A stretch of DNA of 64,000 nucleotides from Ridgeia piscesae (lineage: Eukaryota; Annelida; Polychaeta; Sabellida; Siboglinidae): contig JAODUO010000115.1 in NCBI GenBank assembly GCA_025642075.2, forward strand, positions 397,501 through 461,500, read 5' to 3'. Below, piece after piece: positions 1 through 10,997 of the stretch. A program made the translations under genes and the position numbers. Every line of letters starts with the position of its first letter. Positions within the stretch are counted from its first letter, which is position 1. The notes beneath the pieces were generated by a model. It saw only the letters and a program-made list of their open reading frames with translations. It had not been told where the DNA came from and made no database searches.

Positions 1-514
1 GACCGTCCACAACCTCTCGCTGCGGGCGTGTCTTGTGTCGTTTCCTACCTCTGTCAAACGATACCGCCTTCGGTCGTTCGTCATAGCGTTCCTCGTCATC
101 CTTGAAGGAGCGTGATGTCCTTCGGCTGTAAACGGCATTGTTGTTACAGTGTCCATGTCTATGTCTGGTCTGTGCGCCGTCAGTGCCCATATACGATCGC
201 ATCGGTTTCCCGCGTCTGTCAAATGACAATAGGTTTCGTCGTTCGTCATAGCGCCCCTCGTCGTCTTCGGGGGACAGTGATGGCGACGGGCAGTCACAAT
301 CTGACGACTGACGGACCTCGTCGTCCCGGTGTCCGCGTCTCGTGTAATCCCCCGGTTCCGGTCGCTCGTCATAGCTTTCTTCTTCGTCGTCCTCTGAGGA
401 CACTGATGACGGTGGTCGGCCATAACGCGACTTGCGGAGGGCCTCTTGTTCCGTTTCAACGTACGCCAACACGTCGATGACATCGCTCGATGAACCGCGA
501 AATATGCACGCTCG
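1..514 (-). CDS. Gene A exon 2 (partial): disordered repeat-protein paralogue
   Basis: I do not recognise this protein. The minus strand is open without a stop from base 514 to the window edge (171 codons). It starts just after a splice acceptor (tttcag, 515-520) in phase 0 with RACIFRGSS, which matches RADIFRGSS at the start of gene B exon 2. Inside are repeats opening with YDERPE, YDERRN and YDERPK, each followed by a Ser/Asp/Arg-rich stretch with DDEE or DDEG. Asp, Arg and Ser dominate, with no hydrophobic core, signal peptide or membrane segment, so the chain is probably disordered. The gene continues to the left. Intron 1 (515-979) is AT-rich and holds nothing else. Confidence 0.7.
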
Positions 515-979
515 CTGAAAGACAAGTCACACGCATATGACCAAAGTAAACATGACATTTTGTTTAAATGCTTTTCACACTCGAATGTTTCATTACTTGC
601 CACTCCAACTGCACTATATTTTCATATCTATATTTTATATTGTAAATGTAATTTCTACAAATAGTATCGTTATTTTGGCTGTTGAATGTTGCCGTTTTTA
701 ATATCGTTTTTTTCTCTCAATTAAACAACTGCAAAACGTTAAAGAATAAAGAATGCTTCATTTAATCCCCGCAGGGAAATTGCATTTCTGCTTGTGTGTC
801 ACATACAAATATAAACATGCAAAGGTAAATACTACATTAGAAATCACACTAAAACTCAGATATAAACATAAACAAATTAAAATCACTCAAAAATACATAT
901 ATAAACAATTAAAAATCACCCCCACTAGTCGCCATTGCCAGTTCTACCTGCCGTACCTCAGTTAGAGTTGAAAGTATAC

Positions 980-1477
980 CTTGAGGGCGTATTTCAAGGA
1001 GCTCAGCTGAACTGCGTTGTTGTGATTGCAGTCTTGGCATCGGCGCAGGTCCCTACGTTGCATCGCGTCGCCGGATGCAGCAGCTTCGTTCGGCCGAAAG
1101 TTCGCGCTACGTCCACGGCCAAGTTTCGCTTCTTCTTCTTCGTCTTCCTCGTCTTGTGACCGCACGTGACACACACTGTCACAGGCGTCGTCGTCGCTGG
1201 ACACTGTCGGTTGATGTGATGATAACCGTCCTATGCTCAGACGGTACTGAGGGGTTGCGCGGGTCGGTCGACCGGAGCAGGCAATGTCTGGCAGAAGCGG
1301 ACGTTGTTTGTTGGTCGCGTGCGTCTGCTCACGTCTTCGTTGCTCGCGTCTCTTCCACACGCGTCTCTTGTAGCAATTGTCGCTGTCTGTGCTCGTATCC
1401 GATAGGTCTGGGGAAAATCTCCGCACGCCGTAATCACGCACGTTGCTGGCGGGGTGATGCGAAAAGAGCTCAGCCAT
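980..1477 (-). CDS. Gene A exon 1: first coding exon of the left paralogue
   Basis: This exon has 166 codons from ATG at 1477 to a donor AAG|gtatac at 980, ending in phase 0, which fits the phase-0 acceptor of exon 2 at 514. It shares STDSD, QYRLSIGR and the terminal LSSLKYALK with gene B exon 1 (STDSD, QYRLYIGR, LSSLEYALK), and both exons are cut after the same Lys codon. The first ATG after upstream stops was taken as the start. Composition is Arg/Ser/Asp-rich with an acidic DEEDEEEEA run. The overlapping plus-strand frames have no homologue or splice support. Function is unknown. Confidence 0.68.
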
Positions 1478-2290
1478 GTTCCCATGGACAGTTGCCTATC
1501 GCTTCCCCGTGCACACTTGCCCACCTCTTCGCTATATTACGTGGCGCTTCTTCACTCCTGTCATCAGAATCATATTACTACATCAGCATAACCAATGGTA
1601 CAGAATATCACATGTCGCAATGTCGGGGTTTGTAAGAGTAAAGTATCCGCGATTTTGAGACGATAGATACCTTTGTAAACTTATTTAATTTCGAATATGC
1701 CATATTTGAGATGACTTCGATGGTTACGTAGTAACCAGGTTCAAGTTCTTAATTCCGGCAGATGGCAACATGTTCAGTGTCTGCTCCGTGCATGAAGGCA
1801 CGTTTAGATGCCATCTGTCAGGGATATATTCCCTGTTGATTTTCTGGAGAGAAAAAATGAGAACAATTGACGATTTTCCCGAGACAATTAGTTGAACTAG
1901 GAAACAAAACAAATGGTTTCGGTTTCTGTGTGTCATCGTTGTTGTGTGGCAGTGACACTCGTCATAAATAAACATACGCATGGTAGAAAAACAGCGACAT
2001 ATTCATGGTTTATAACACTTTGGACACGACACATAACCACCTGAAGTGTTTTACAATGAACAGGATAGACTAAGACTCGGCCAGAAGACATTTAGACCCC
2101 TGTCGATAATCGTGAGAAACAGTCGGGCTAGGAAAATCCTCCATCGTTGGATACGCTACAAGGTGAATACAACTGGCAGAAGTGTGTGAATACCCATCAT
2201 CACAATGTCGCATACTCGCGAACATTGTGTAGTTAATTCGTTTACTATATCTATAATAATATATATTTGTAAAACAGTATGTGTGGTTGT
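1478..2290. other. Upstream flank of gene A, no gene seen
   Basis: The stretch between the start of gene A and the AT microsatellite has only short open frames without matching splice sites or recognisable motifs. It probably holds the 5' untranslated region and proximal control sequence of gene A. Confidence 0.4.
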
Positions 2291-2293
2291 GTC

Positions 2294-2298
<5 letters not shown>

Positions 2299-2345
<47 letters not shown>

Positions 2346-2354
2346 CATATATAC

Positions 2355-2438
<84 letters not shown>

Positions 2439-2504
2439 ATATATATCATATAATATATATAATATATAATATATATATTATATATATATATATATGTATA
2501 TATA

Positions 2505-2549
<45 letters not shown>

Positions 2550-2610
2550 GTATATATATATATATCATATATGATAATATATATTATATATATATAATAT
2601 ATATATCGTA
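2299..2610. repeat. (AT)n microsatellite, interrupted
   Basis: About 310 bp of alternating TA dinucleotides with occasional catata and aatata interruptions. The open frames here (poly Tyr-Ile) are artefacts of the repeat. Confidence 0.95.
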
Positions 2611-2829
2611 ATAATAGTTCCCGTCAATCTTTAACACAACCCATTATGAACAATGGGAGTATCTGCACAAGCACTATAGATTTTTCGTAAGAACAAGTTC
2701 CACCGCCAATCGTTTACGCCTACCTAGAACTGCGACTGGTGAGGCCGGACGGGTAGTGACATCACGTTACCGTCAGTACAGGGCGTCAGTCGTTCTCCGC
2801 CAACGCAAACCATTTGTTTACCAATGCGG

Positions 2830-3170
2830 GAATGACTCCACCTGTTTACTGGAGGTCGGTTCGGAAACCGGAAGCAGACCGTCCACAGACAACGCGCAAC
2901 AATATTAATCCTGTTCAACGGCTTGCCGCTAGGGGATATGCTAATAATAAAAAATATGTCGCGACTACTTCTCGTCATGGGTTCTTTTTGTTTGATGAAA
3001 ATCTGAAATTATTTGTTTAAAAAATATTTATAATATACCGTGTGACAACTGATATCTGAGAGAAGACCACTTTTCTGTAGTCGTTATAACGTCTACGTTA
3101 TACGTGTTGTTACTATAGAGATGACTACACGTCATTTTATCACAACGTAGTGTGTATTATGGTGGTCACA
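2830..3170. promoter_or_regulatory. Duplicated upstream block of gene A
   Basis: A block 1.3-1.7 kb upstream of the gene A start resembles 17620-17900, about 1.2-1.5 kb upstream of gene B. Shared pieces include aaccggaag, gcaacaatatta and cttgccgctagggg in the same order, then a looser similarity around gttgttacta. Conservation in the same relative place suggests that promoter or 5' exon sequence was copied with the gene. No TATA box or initiator can be assigned. Confidence 0.4.
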
Positions 3171-3580
3171 AAAAATTGAAATTAACCGCTGACACGGGCT
3201 AAAAATACACTGAGAGGAAAAGATCTCAATGCACCCAACATTTGGCTAAACTCGCAATATAATGATAAATTATAGAACTTGTCCATTTGACCGTCTCATC
3301 GGGTCCTAGAACAAATTCAACTCGACTACCCAAACAGCAACTTTGAGCAACTCTGATAATTTGCATAAAGTCGAAATGGCCTCTTGTCATATGTTAAGTT
3401 TTTTACTTAGAATCACTTGTCTCATAGTTATGTATAATACCTTTTTTAGGGGTATTTGGGTATGTAGAATCTATTTATAATGTGAAATGTTCAGTTAAAA
3501 CTCAAGATCAGATGCTGAAGGTCAGGTGAAGGTCAAAGTTGACCTCTCGATGGACAATAAATGGAAATGTCTATGAAATT
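3171..3580. other. Intergenic, nothing recognised
   Basis: AT-rich DNA without an open frame, repeat or RNA gene that I can support. Confidence 0.4.
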
Positions 3581-3583
3581 ACG

Positions 3584-3589
3584 CACGCA

Positions 3590-3624
<35 letters not shown>

Positions 3625-3669
3625 CCACGCACGCACACACACACGCACACACACAGCACGCACACACAC

Positions 3670-3708
<39 letters not shown>

Positions 3709-3778
3709 ACACACATAGACACACACACACACACACACACAACACACACACACACAAAACACACACACACACACAACA

Positions 3779-3809
<31 letters not shown>

Positions 3810-3841
3810 ACACCACACAGCGCGCGCGCACACACACACAC
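3584..3841. repeat. (AC)n / (ACGC)n compound microsatellite
   Basis: Alternating ACGC tetramers and AC dinucleotides over about 260 bp. It produces long Cys-Val and His-Thr open frames in several frames on both strands, none of them genes. Confidence 0.95.
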
Positions 3842-3844
3842 GGT

Positions 3845-4790
3845 TTAAGTAATATTTTCTCAGCAGATTAACGTTGTGGCGTCATACCCTCTGTCATATC
3901 TACATGCATTTGCTACTCAGTATTAATGGTGAGTCGTCATTGATGATGAAGGTGGTGAACAGATATTTTGAAGGTCATGATCAGAACATTCTTAAGGATA
4001 TGAACATATTTTATATGATTCTTTGTCTGATTGGTAACCAATGCAGGTGCATCAATACCAGTGTGAGAAGTTTGTATTTCTATGTTCTCTTTATTAAACG
4101 AGCAGTCGCCTATACGCCGCTCTGTGCATAGTTGACACTTGGGCCAAACAGTATAGTAGGCTTGTTTCACATGTATGTAAAGACTCCACATACCAGCTGT
4201 CTATGATAAATGTATATCATAATTGCAATGGTTATTTGGTTTCATAAAACTAAAAGAACACAACACTACACGTGCATTTCATTTTATTGCTAGTCAGTGT
4301 TCGTGTTATCTAGGAGCTAAAAGTCACTCCTTTTAACACGAAACAGTTTGTATGAGCAAAATAGTGATATTACATTAATCAAGGCACGATTCGATTGAAG
4401 ATTACACATCAGTAAACGGAACACACGGGCTGCATAATCGATCCTGATTGCGCTGTGGGCAACTAATGGACGCTGATTACACTCTGGGGAACAGTGCAAC
4501 TCGACCGTGTCTTTAGACGTGGTGCTGAGGGAGACACGGCGACCATCCTCGCCTCCCATGCAGCGGTCGCGGACTGACTTCTCGAGCGGTGGAGTGCACC
4601 GTTCATGGTTGACCTACTTCCACACTGCTGTGGCGTTGATGCCGGGTGATGGCTTTGTCAAGGCACTCGGATGACCAGCTGAGTGACAACGACACCCGGC
4701 GACTGATTGAAGACGAACACTTACACCACTTCGCATGATCATGTTGTCGCACACGTCCACACGTAGGCAACCTAGCCTTATCCATGAGGA
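3845..4790. other. Intergenic between gene B 3' end and gene A
   Basis: There are only short open frames with no conserved motif. The minus-strand frame at 4603-4785 is Ser-rich and lies just past the gene B poly(A) signal, so it is more likely 3' flank than coding. Confidence 0.4.
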
Positions 4791-4794
4791 ACAG

Positions 4795-4804
4795 TTTATT
4801 TATT
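4795..4804 (-). terminator. Poly(A) signals of gene B
   Basis: Two overlapping AATAAA hexamers on the minus strand, about 27-31 bases after the gene B stop codon (4833-4831). The position supports 4831-5868 as the terminal coding exon, with a very short 3' untranslated region. Confidence 0.55.
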
Positions 4805-4830
4805 CGACGATGGCTATCAGTTCCGTCCGA

Positions 4831-5868
4831 TTACCTTCGTTGCGGCCCTCGTCTCGACTTGTTGCGACAGGAGCCTCGAGGCGATGTATTGTAGCGGGGA
4901 CGTCGTGTCAGCTCGTGACGGGGACCTCGTGTCAGCTCGTGACGGGGACCTCGTGTCAGCTCGTGACGGGGACGTCGTGTCAGCTCGTGACGGGGACCTC
5001 GTGTCAGCTCGTGACGGGGACCTCGTGTCAGCTCGTGACGGAGACCTCGTGTCAGCTCGTGACGGGACGTCGTGTCAGCTAGTGACGGGGACGTCGTGTC
5101 AGCTCGTGACGGGGACCTCGTGACAGCTCGTGACGGGAACCTCGTGTCAGCTCGTGACGGGGACGTCGTGTCAGCTAGTGACGGGGACGTCGTGTCAGCT
5201 CGTGACGGGGACCTCGTGACAGCTCGTGACGGGAACCTCGTGTCAGCTAGTGACGGTGACGTCGTGTCAGCTAGTGACGGGGACGTCGTGTCAGCTCGTG
5301 GCGGGGACGTCGTGTTGGCTTGCTGAGTCGGGAGCGAGGCTTCGCTGCGCGCAGACTCGCTTGCGACATCGGTGACGACGGCTGTTCTGCCACTTACGTA
5401 AGCTCTGCGCGTCGACTTGTCAAAAACTAGCAATGTTGGCATCGAGTCGCTCTTACGTCCCTCGTAATACCAGTTGTCGACGTGGTATGCCTCGCTCAAG
5501 AAGGAGCTACTAAGCGAACACAGCGACGCCACGCCGGGCGTCGCTACGGTCTGTTGACAGTCACTACACAGTTCCGATGCCTGAGCAACCGACTCGGCGA
5601 CTGATTCGGCGAGTGAGCTACGGACGGACGTGACAGGATGTGTAGACGTCGTGTCTTTGCCAATGAGCCGCGGTTTCGTGGTCCCAGTCGGGCGTCGGCA
5701 CGTCACGAACGCGCTGGAGCTGCACGTTTCGATGACAGGCAGTGGGCGCACCTGTTCCAGGGTCCAGCGAGAATCGTCGTCGACTCGGCGAGTGGACGTG
5801 TTCGGGTCGATGTCGAGGTCAACGTCACTGTCACCGCTGGACGGACTCGTCGCCCGTCTCAACGACAC
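4831..5868 (-). CDS. Gene B exon 3 (terminal, with 8-residue repeats)
   Basis: 345 codons open from a splice acceptor (gtgacag, 5875-5869) in phase 0, matching the phase-0 donor of exon 2. The first 170 or so residues are non-repetitive and Ser/Thr-rich with RRVDDDSRW, CSDCQQ and YHVDNWYYEGRKSD. After them come eight-residue repeats SRADTTSP encoded by a 24-bp minisatellite. A one-base-short unit near 5065 shifts the frame so the rest reads RHELTRGP, ending at a stop at 4833-4831. Assignment to gene B rests on strand, phase and the poly(A) signal, not on homology. It could be a separate gene. A weak donor AAG|gtaatc at 4835 overlaps the stop. Confidence 0.5.
   Translation of the reverse strand: MSLRRATSPSSGDSDVDLDIDPNTSTRRVDDDSRWTLEQVRPLPVIETCSSSAFVTCRRPTGTTKPRLIGKDTTSTHPVTSVRSSLAESVAESVAQASELCSDCQQTVATPGVASLCSLSSSFLSEAYHVDNWYYEGRKSDSMPTLLVFDKSTRRAYVSGRTAVVTDVASESARSEASLPTQQANTTSPPRADTTSPSLADTTSPSLADTRFPSRAVTRSPSRADTTSPSLADTTSPSRADTRFPSRAVTRSPSRADTTSPSLADTTSRHELTRGLRHELTRGPRHELTRGPRHELTRRPRHELTRGPRHELTRGPRHELTRRPRYNTSPRGSCRNKSRRGPQRR
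4895..5320 (-). repeat. 24-bp coding minisatellite of gene B
   Basis: About 17 units of 24 bp built from tcacgagctgacacga plus tccccg on the minus strand. The unit length is a multiple of three, so copy number can change without moving the frame, except at the 23-bp unit near 5065. Variant bases give Thr/Arg, Asp/Ala and Ser/Thr swaps. Confidence 0.9.
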
Positions 5869-5869
5869 C

Positions 5870-7120
5870 TGTCACCACAAGTCAACGTCCAGTTGTTTTA
5901 CGACATCTATCGCATCTACAATCAATTCAAAAGGAAGCGAGACGTTTTATTGTATCACTCATATATTGTTATTACCATTTTTAAGGGATGTATTAACGTT
6001 AGACGATTTACCGATTTCCAAACCAAATGTTTCTAAAATTTTCGAGATAAATTAATACTTCTATAACACGTAATGTTTTTTTAATTAATACCATCAATGT
6101 GTTCACTTGCAGGGACTGCATTTCATAATATTAAAAAGTTGTGGTTTATGTAGAAGTTTCGAACTTGAAATTTGAAATACAAACTACTAAAACGCCTTTT
6201 ACAAATATTTCAGAATATTTTATCAGAATAATGTTCGGACCTTGTCACATCTTTCACCAAACAATGACACTTCTGAAACGTGAAAAATTTGAATAATCGT
6301 TAATTAACAGATATACCACAACAATTTCCTAACTATTTATTGCGCGGTGCAAAGATAACTGTTTTATTATAATACTAAACTCCTGTAAAGGTGTCAAAAC
6401 AAACGGCCTAGCGCTACTATCGACGCTACTATTTCCGGAGTCACTTGTTGGGATCTCTGGAAAATACCCAGCTGCAAATATCTGTTGATTTAACATGCTG
6501 ACCACCTGCTGGCAAGCCAAGTAGTGTGGGTTAGTCTATGGGATCAACAGATCCCGCGAACTGGCAATCGGGATTGCCTGGATATTACCGTCAACACAAA
6601 GTGATACTTCTAGCGCCATATCAACAACATGCACAACAAAGCCAGAACACACGTGACAACCTCAAAAGAACACTGCATCTGGCGCCAATGCAAGTGAAGA
6701 AAACGCCCTTTGAGGTAGAACTCAGACCGATGCTTCAGAACGACACAGCGCATGGGCACCTCACAATAAGAACGTCGTCATGCGAGATTTGGAGCCGCAT
6801 GTCCAGATTGATATCAGTTAAACATGGACCCGTCTTTTGCTAGCTATTTGGACCCCCTTTTAAAATATACCAATCATTATGCATTATGTGTTCCTTATAA
6901 TACTATTAATGCATTATTTATATACTTACTGTATGTGGTCATGTCAGGTTTGTGTTTATATATGCTGGTGAGTATGGTACATTATTTCCGAAATAAAAAT
7001 GTTATAATAAAATTGGAATAAAATTATTTATGTTAAGAAACATACAATTGTTTTCTTAATTTCCAACTGCTTCTTCCTTACAATGTCAGTGTGATCTTCT
7101 TGGCAACGTAACTGATATTA
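5870..7120. other. Gene B intron 2, distal part
   Basis: AT-rich intron sequence. The plus-strand frame at 6538-6843 is open for 101 codons but has no recognisable domain and no supporting signals. Nothing else is seen. Confidence 0.4.
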
Positions 7121-7126
7121 TACTAT

Positions 7127-7129
7127 ATA

Positions 7130-7180
<51 letters not shown>

Positions 7181-7228
7181 ACTGCCTCTTCCTTACAATG
7201 TGATACACACACGCACGCATGCACGCAT

Positions 7229-7271
<43 letters not shown>

Positions 7272-7275
7272 CACA
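7127..7275. repeat. (AT)n then (ACGC)n microsatellites
   Basis: TA dinucleotides at about 7127-7178 and GCAC tetramers at 7207-7272, separated by a short piece (actgcctcttccttacaatg) also present in near-identical form at about 7066-7085, just before the AT tract. Confidence 0.9.
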
Positions 7276-7414
7276 CATATATTCTTGTCAATGTGATCTT
7301 CCTTACAATGTCAATGTTATATATGTGTCAATGTGATTTTGGAAGACTTCGATATCCCGACTCCAGATGGTTGGTCTCGAAACATGTAATGTGTACGTAA
7401 ATTGATTCCTTTAT

Positions 7415-10400
7415 GCTGCTACCTTGTTGATGGTCAGGGGGCTTGCGTGTCTCAAGGACTCTGGGAGCTATACCGTCAGGGGTTTAAGCACCAAGCCGGG
7501 CAGGTCTCAGAGGAGGGACCAGACGAAACCCAGCACCTGGCCCTCGAGGTTGAGCGCGGGGCTAACAACCCCACCCAATAAAAACAAGCCAGTTTACGGA
7601 AACTGTAAGAATTACATCTACCACAAGGGGCACCATTTGAGCCAGACATCTGGCTGTATGACCACGTCTGCTTAAAGCCTACACTAGGAAGACAGGGGTG
7701 CGAAAGAGCACGGGCCCAAAACCAAGATCTGCATAGGGGCATGGAATGTTCGCACCATGAATGAGACCTCAAAATTAGCACAAGTCATACACGAGACGAA
7801 AAGATACAGACTGGATATCCTAGTGGTTAGTGAGTGCCGATGGACGGGGTCTGGGCGACTCTGGACATAGCGATACACATATCCGCCAAGGAGAAGACCA
7901 ACAGATCGTTGGAATGGGAACCGATCAGTGATAGGATGATCAAAGCACGCTTCAACTCCAAACACTGCAAGCTTACCATCATTCTGTGTTACGCCCCAAC
8001 CAATGAATCTGACAAAGAGGACAAGGAAGACTGGTACGAACAGCTGCAACAAGCAGTCGTCAAAGTGCCACAACATGACTAACATGACATGCTTTTGATC
8101 ATCGGAGACAAGAATGCCAAAGTTGGCGCTGAAAACTGTAACTGTGAAAGGGCCATGGGCAAACATGGTTGTGGCGTGATGAATGACAATGGTGAACGTC
8201 TTGTTGACTTCTGTTTAAAAACAACTGAGTAATTGGAGGTACCATCTTTGCACACCGAGACATCCACAAGCTCACCTGGAAATCACGTGATGGTAGAACA
8301 AGCAACCAGATTTCCAACATTATCATAAGTGGAAAATGGCGTATGTCCCTTCAAGATGTGAGAGTTTACCGTGGAGCTGATATTTACAGTGACCACTATT
8401 TGGTAACAGCACGCATCAAGTTGAAACTTCACAGAGTGGTGCCACAGAGTCAATGCCGGAAACACCAAGATGTCACAAAGCTCACATGCCCAGTCACCAA
8501 ACAGGAGTTTGTTTTGGAGCTGAGAAACCGCTTCAGTGCATTAGCAGACACACCAGGGGAGTCTGACCACAAAACCACAAACAAATGGGACACCACCAAG
8601 AAGACCTACGTTGAAGCAGCTACCAAAGTCTTGGGCCACAAGAAGAAGAACCACAAGGAATGGCTAACACCGGGAACATGGAAAATGACTGAGGAACGGA
8701 AACAACTCAAAATCAAGATGCTGAGTCCCAAATCATCTCAGCTTCTTATCAATAGCTGGACCTCCAGCAATAGCTTGGACCTCCAGCAACATGTACAAGA
8801 AGCCTACAAAGGCAAAGACAAGGAAGTGAAAAAGAGTGCCAGGAGTGAAAAGAAGTCCTTTGTGGAAGGGTTGAGAGTACTGCAACAAGGGGTGAACTGG
8901 GCACTGTTTATGCAATCACCAAACATCTGTATAGTTATTATACTAATCACTCGGCCTCCGTGAAAGGCAAAGATGACAGCACTATTGCAACCGAACGTGA
9001 ACAGGCCGACAGATGGGTTGAGCACTTCTGTGAATTCCTGAACCATGCCTAGCCAGATGAACCCGCCGACCCCCCACCAGCGTCAGATGACCTCAACATT
9101 GACACCAGACCCCCAACAGAAGCGGAAGTCAAAACGCCATCAAAATTATGAAGAGTGGTGGAAAAGCCCCAGACATAGACTACATTCATGCTGAACTGTT
9201 GAAGGCCTACCTCAGAACAGCTACCAGAGTCCTGACTGAATTTTTCGAGTCCATTTGGGACAAAGAGACTGTCCCAAGTGACTGGGCTAAAGGAATCTTT
9301 ATAAGGCTCCCTAAGAAAGGCAACCTTCACGTCTGTGACAACTGGCGAGGAATCACACACTTGTCCATCCCCAGCAAAGTCTTCTGTAGAAACCTCCTTG
9401 GAAGAATCGAGACAGCTATTGTCAAGAAGCAGCGGGATTCCGGAAGAGAAGAGGATGCACTGATCAGATCTTTGCATTGAGAAACATCACAGAGCAGGCT
9501 CTAGAATGGAACTATCCACCATGACACCCTTTGGAAAATCTTATGGAGTACTTCCAAAGATTGTCTCAGTGATAGAGAAGTTCTACAACCACTTTGAATG
9601 CCGCGTCATCCTCAGTAATGGATCCTCTGAGTGGTTCCCAGTGTAATCGGGTGTTAGACAGGGATGTATCCTCTCGCCCATCCTCTTCTTGGTCGTTATC
9701 GACTGGGTTATGCAGAAAACGACATCAGATAAACCCAGAGGTAACCAGTGGACTCTCTTCTCCCAGCTAGAACACGTCGATCTTGCATTTCTATCAGTAA
9801 AGTTTGACCATCTGCAGGAAAAAAAACTGATAGATTAGACAGCTATGCAAAGCAAGCTGGGCTTACCATCAGTGCAGCCAAGATACAAGTGATGAGTATC
9901 AATGCCGCACCAACCGCACCTGTTACCCTTAATGGTAAACCACTTGAGTAGTCTCGATAATGAAGTAACGATAATGAAGCCCAAAAGACACCAAAGCAAG
10001 CCTGGGAAAAGCCCGCTGTGCTTTTGCCAAATTTCAGACCATTTGAAAGTCCAAGCAGTATACCATGTAAACAACATACCATGTTTACAACAGTTATCTG
10101 AAGTTGATCTTACTGTATGGCTCAGAGTGCTGGCGAGTGGTTAAAGGGGACATGGCAAAGAGCGACGCCTTCCACAATTTGAGAAAGATCTGCGGGATAT
10201 TCTGGCCCAATAAAATATCTAACGTGGAACTCCGCAAGAAGACGGGCTGCAACAGTGCTGTCCTGGAAAATAACCGACGACTGAAATGGTTAGGACACGT
10301 CCTGAGAATGCCCAAAGAAAGAATTCCCAAAGTTGCCCTAGGATGGACGCCACCCGGAAGAAGGAAGCCAGGACGACCAAAGACAACATGGCGAAAGACA

Positions 10401-10500
10401 GTAATGGCTGAGCTACACGATATGGGGCTCTCGTGGGGCGAGGCTCAGACCGCAGCACCCTGTGGAGGAACTTTGTTATAACCTTATGTCCCACTGGGGA
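7415..10500 (+). mobile_element. Decayed non-LTR retrotransposon (APE endonuclease + RT LINE)
   Basis: The plus strand carries pieces of a LINE in order. An apurinic-type endonuclease begins near 7730 (GAWNVRTM, then LDILVVSECRWTGSG) and continues with CYAPTNESDKEDKE near 7990, the GDKNAKVG region near 8105 and NGERLVDFCL near 8190. Reverse transcriptase sequence spans 9150-9480 (KAPDIDYIHAELLKA, LPKKGN, NWRGIT), and the typical C-terminal segment spans 10104-10481 (LLYGSECWRV, RRLKWLGHVLRMP, RRKPGRPKTTW). The frame is broken by many stops and frameshifts and the catalytic YADD region is not readable, so the copy is dead. Invertebrate copies are often annotated as craniofacial development protein 2-like; family is probably RTE-like. 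It lies in gene B intron 2, opposite to the gene. Confidence 0.85.
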
Positions 10501-10997
10501 CGAAGAGGATAAGAAAGTAAGTACATTTATTCAATGATCGAACGAACGTAACTCGGTTTGGTCGCAAGTTTGCAGGGCCATTAATTGTAGCCGCCAGTTC
10601 GTGTGTTGATCACATGGACTGAATGTGTTGGTCGTGTATTTTTTGACCGAGAAAAGAAATGTGGCGTCACCACGTAAGCATCATGGTATCGCGCATTCAT
10701 GTGAAGGTCCCTATTTTGAAAATCACTTGAAACTGATTCTGAGTGTAGATTTAAATACTTAACAATTTATCAAACTTTTATTAAAAACTATATGCAAAAG
10801 CTGCATAATCGAACAGTCTATTGTCTTGTATTGTACGTAAGGTTTGCTCTTTCTCAAGGTGGATTGGAAATGCGACCCCAAAAATAACTCGAACTGAAGA
10901 GAAGCGATTAAGTATCGTAGGCTGACATCAACTTTTGATAGCAACATATATGACAACAGTTCAATACGCTGCAAAGACTATTATGACAAAGACTTAC
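10501..10997. other. Gene B intron 2, proximal part
   Basis: Intron sequence between the LINE 3' end (gaagaggataagaaagtaag) and the gene B exon 2 donor. No gene or repeat is recognised. Confidence 0.45.

Noticed and set aside
1075..1635. 186-codon plus-strand frame opposite gene A exon 1
   Set aside because: Antisense to an exon supported by its paralogue and splice sites.
2156..2449. Tyr-Ile rich frames in AT tracts (also at 13570-13932 and 34181-34713)
   Set aside because: Translations of (AT)n microsatellites.
3533..3848. Cys-Val and His-Thr rich open frames here and at 21473-21862, 50388-50739 and 58688-59059
   Set aside because: Translations of AC/TG repeats on both strands with no other support.
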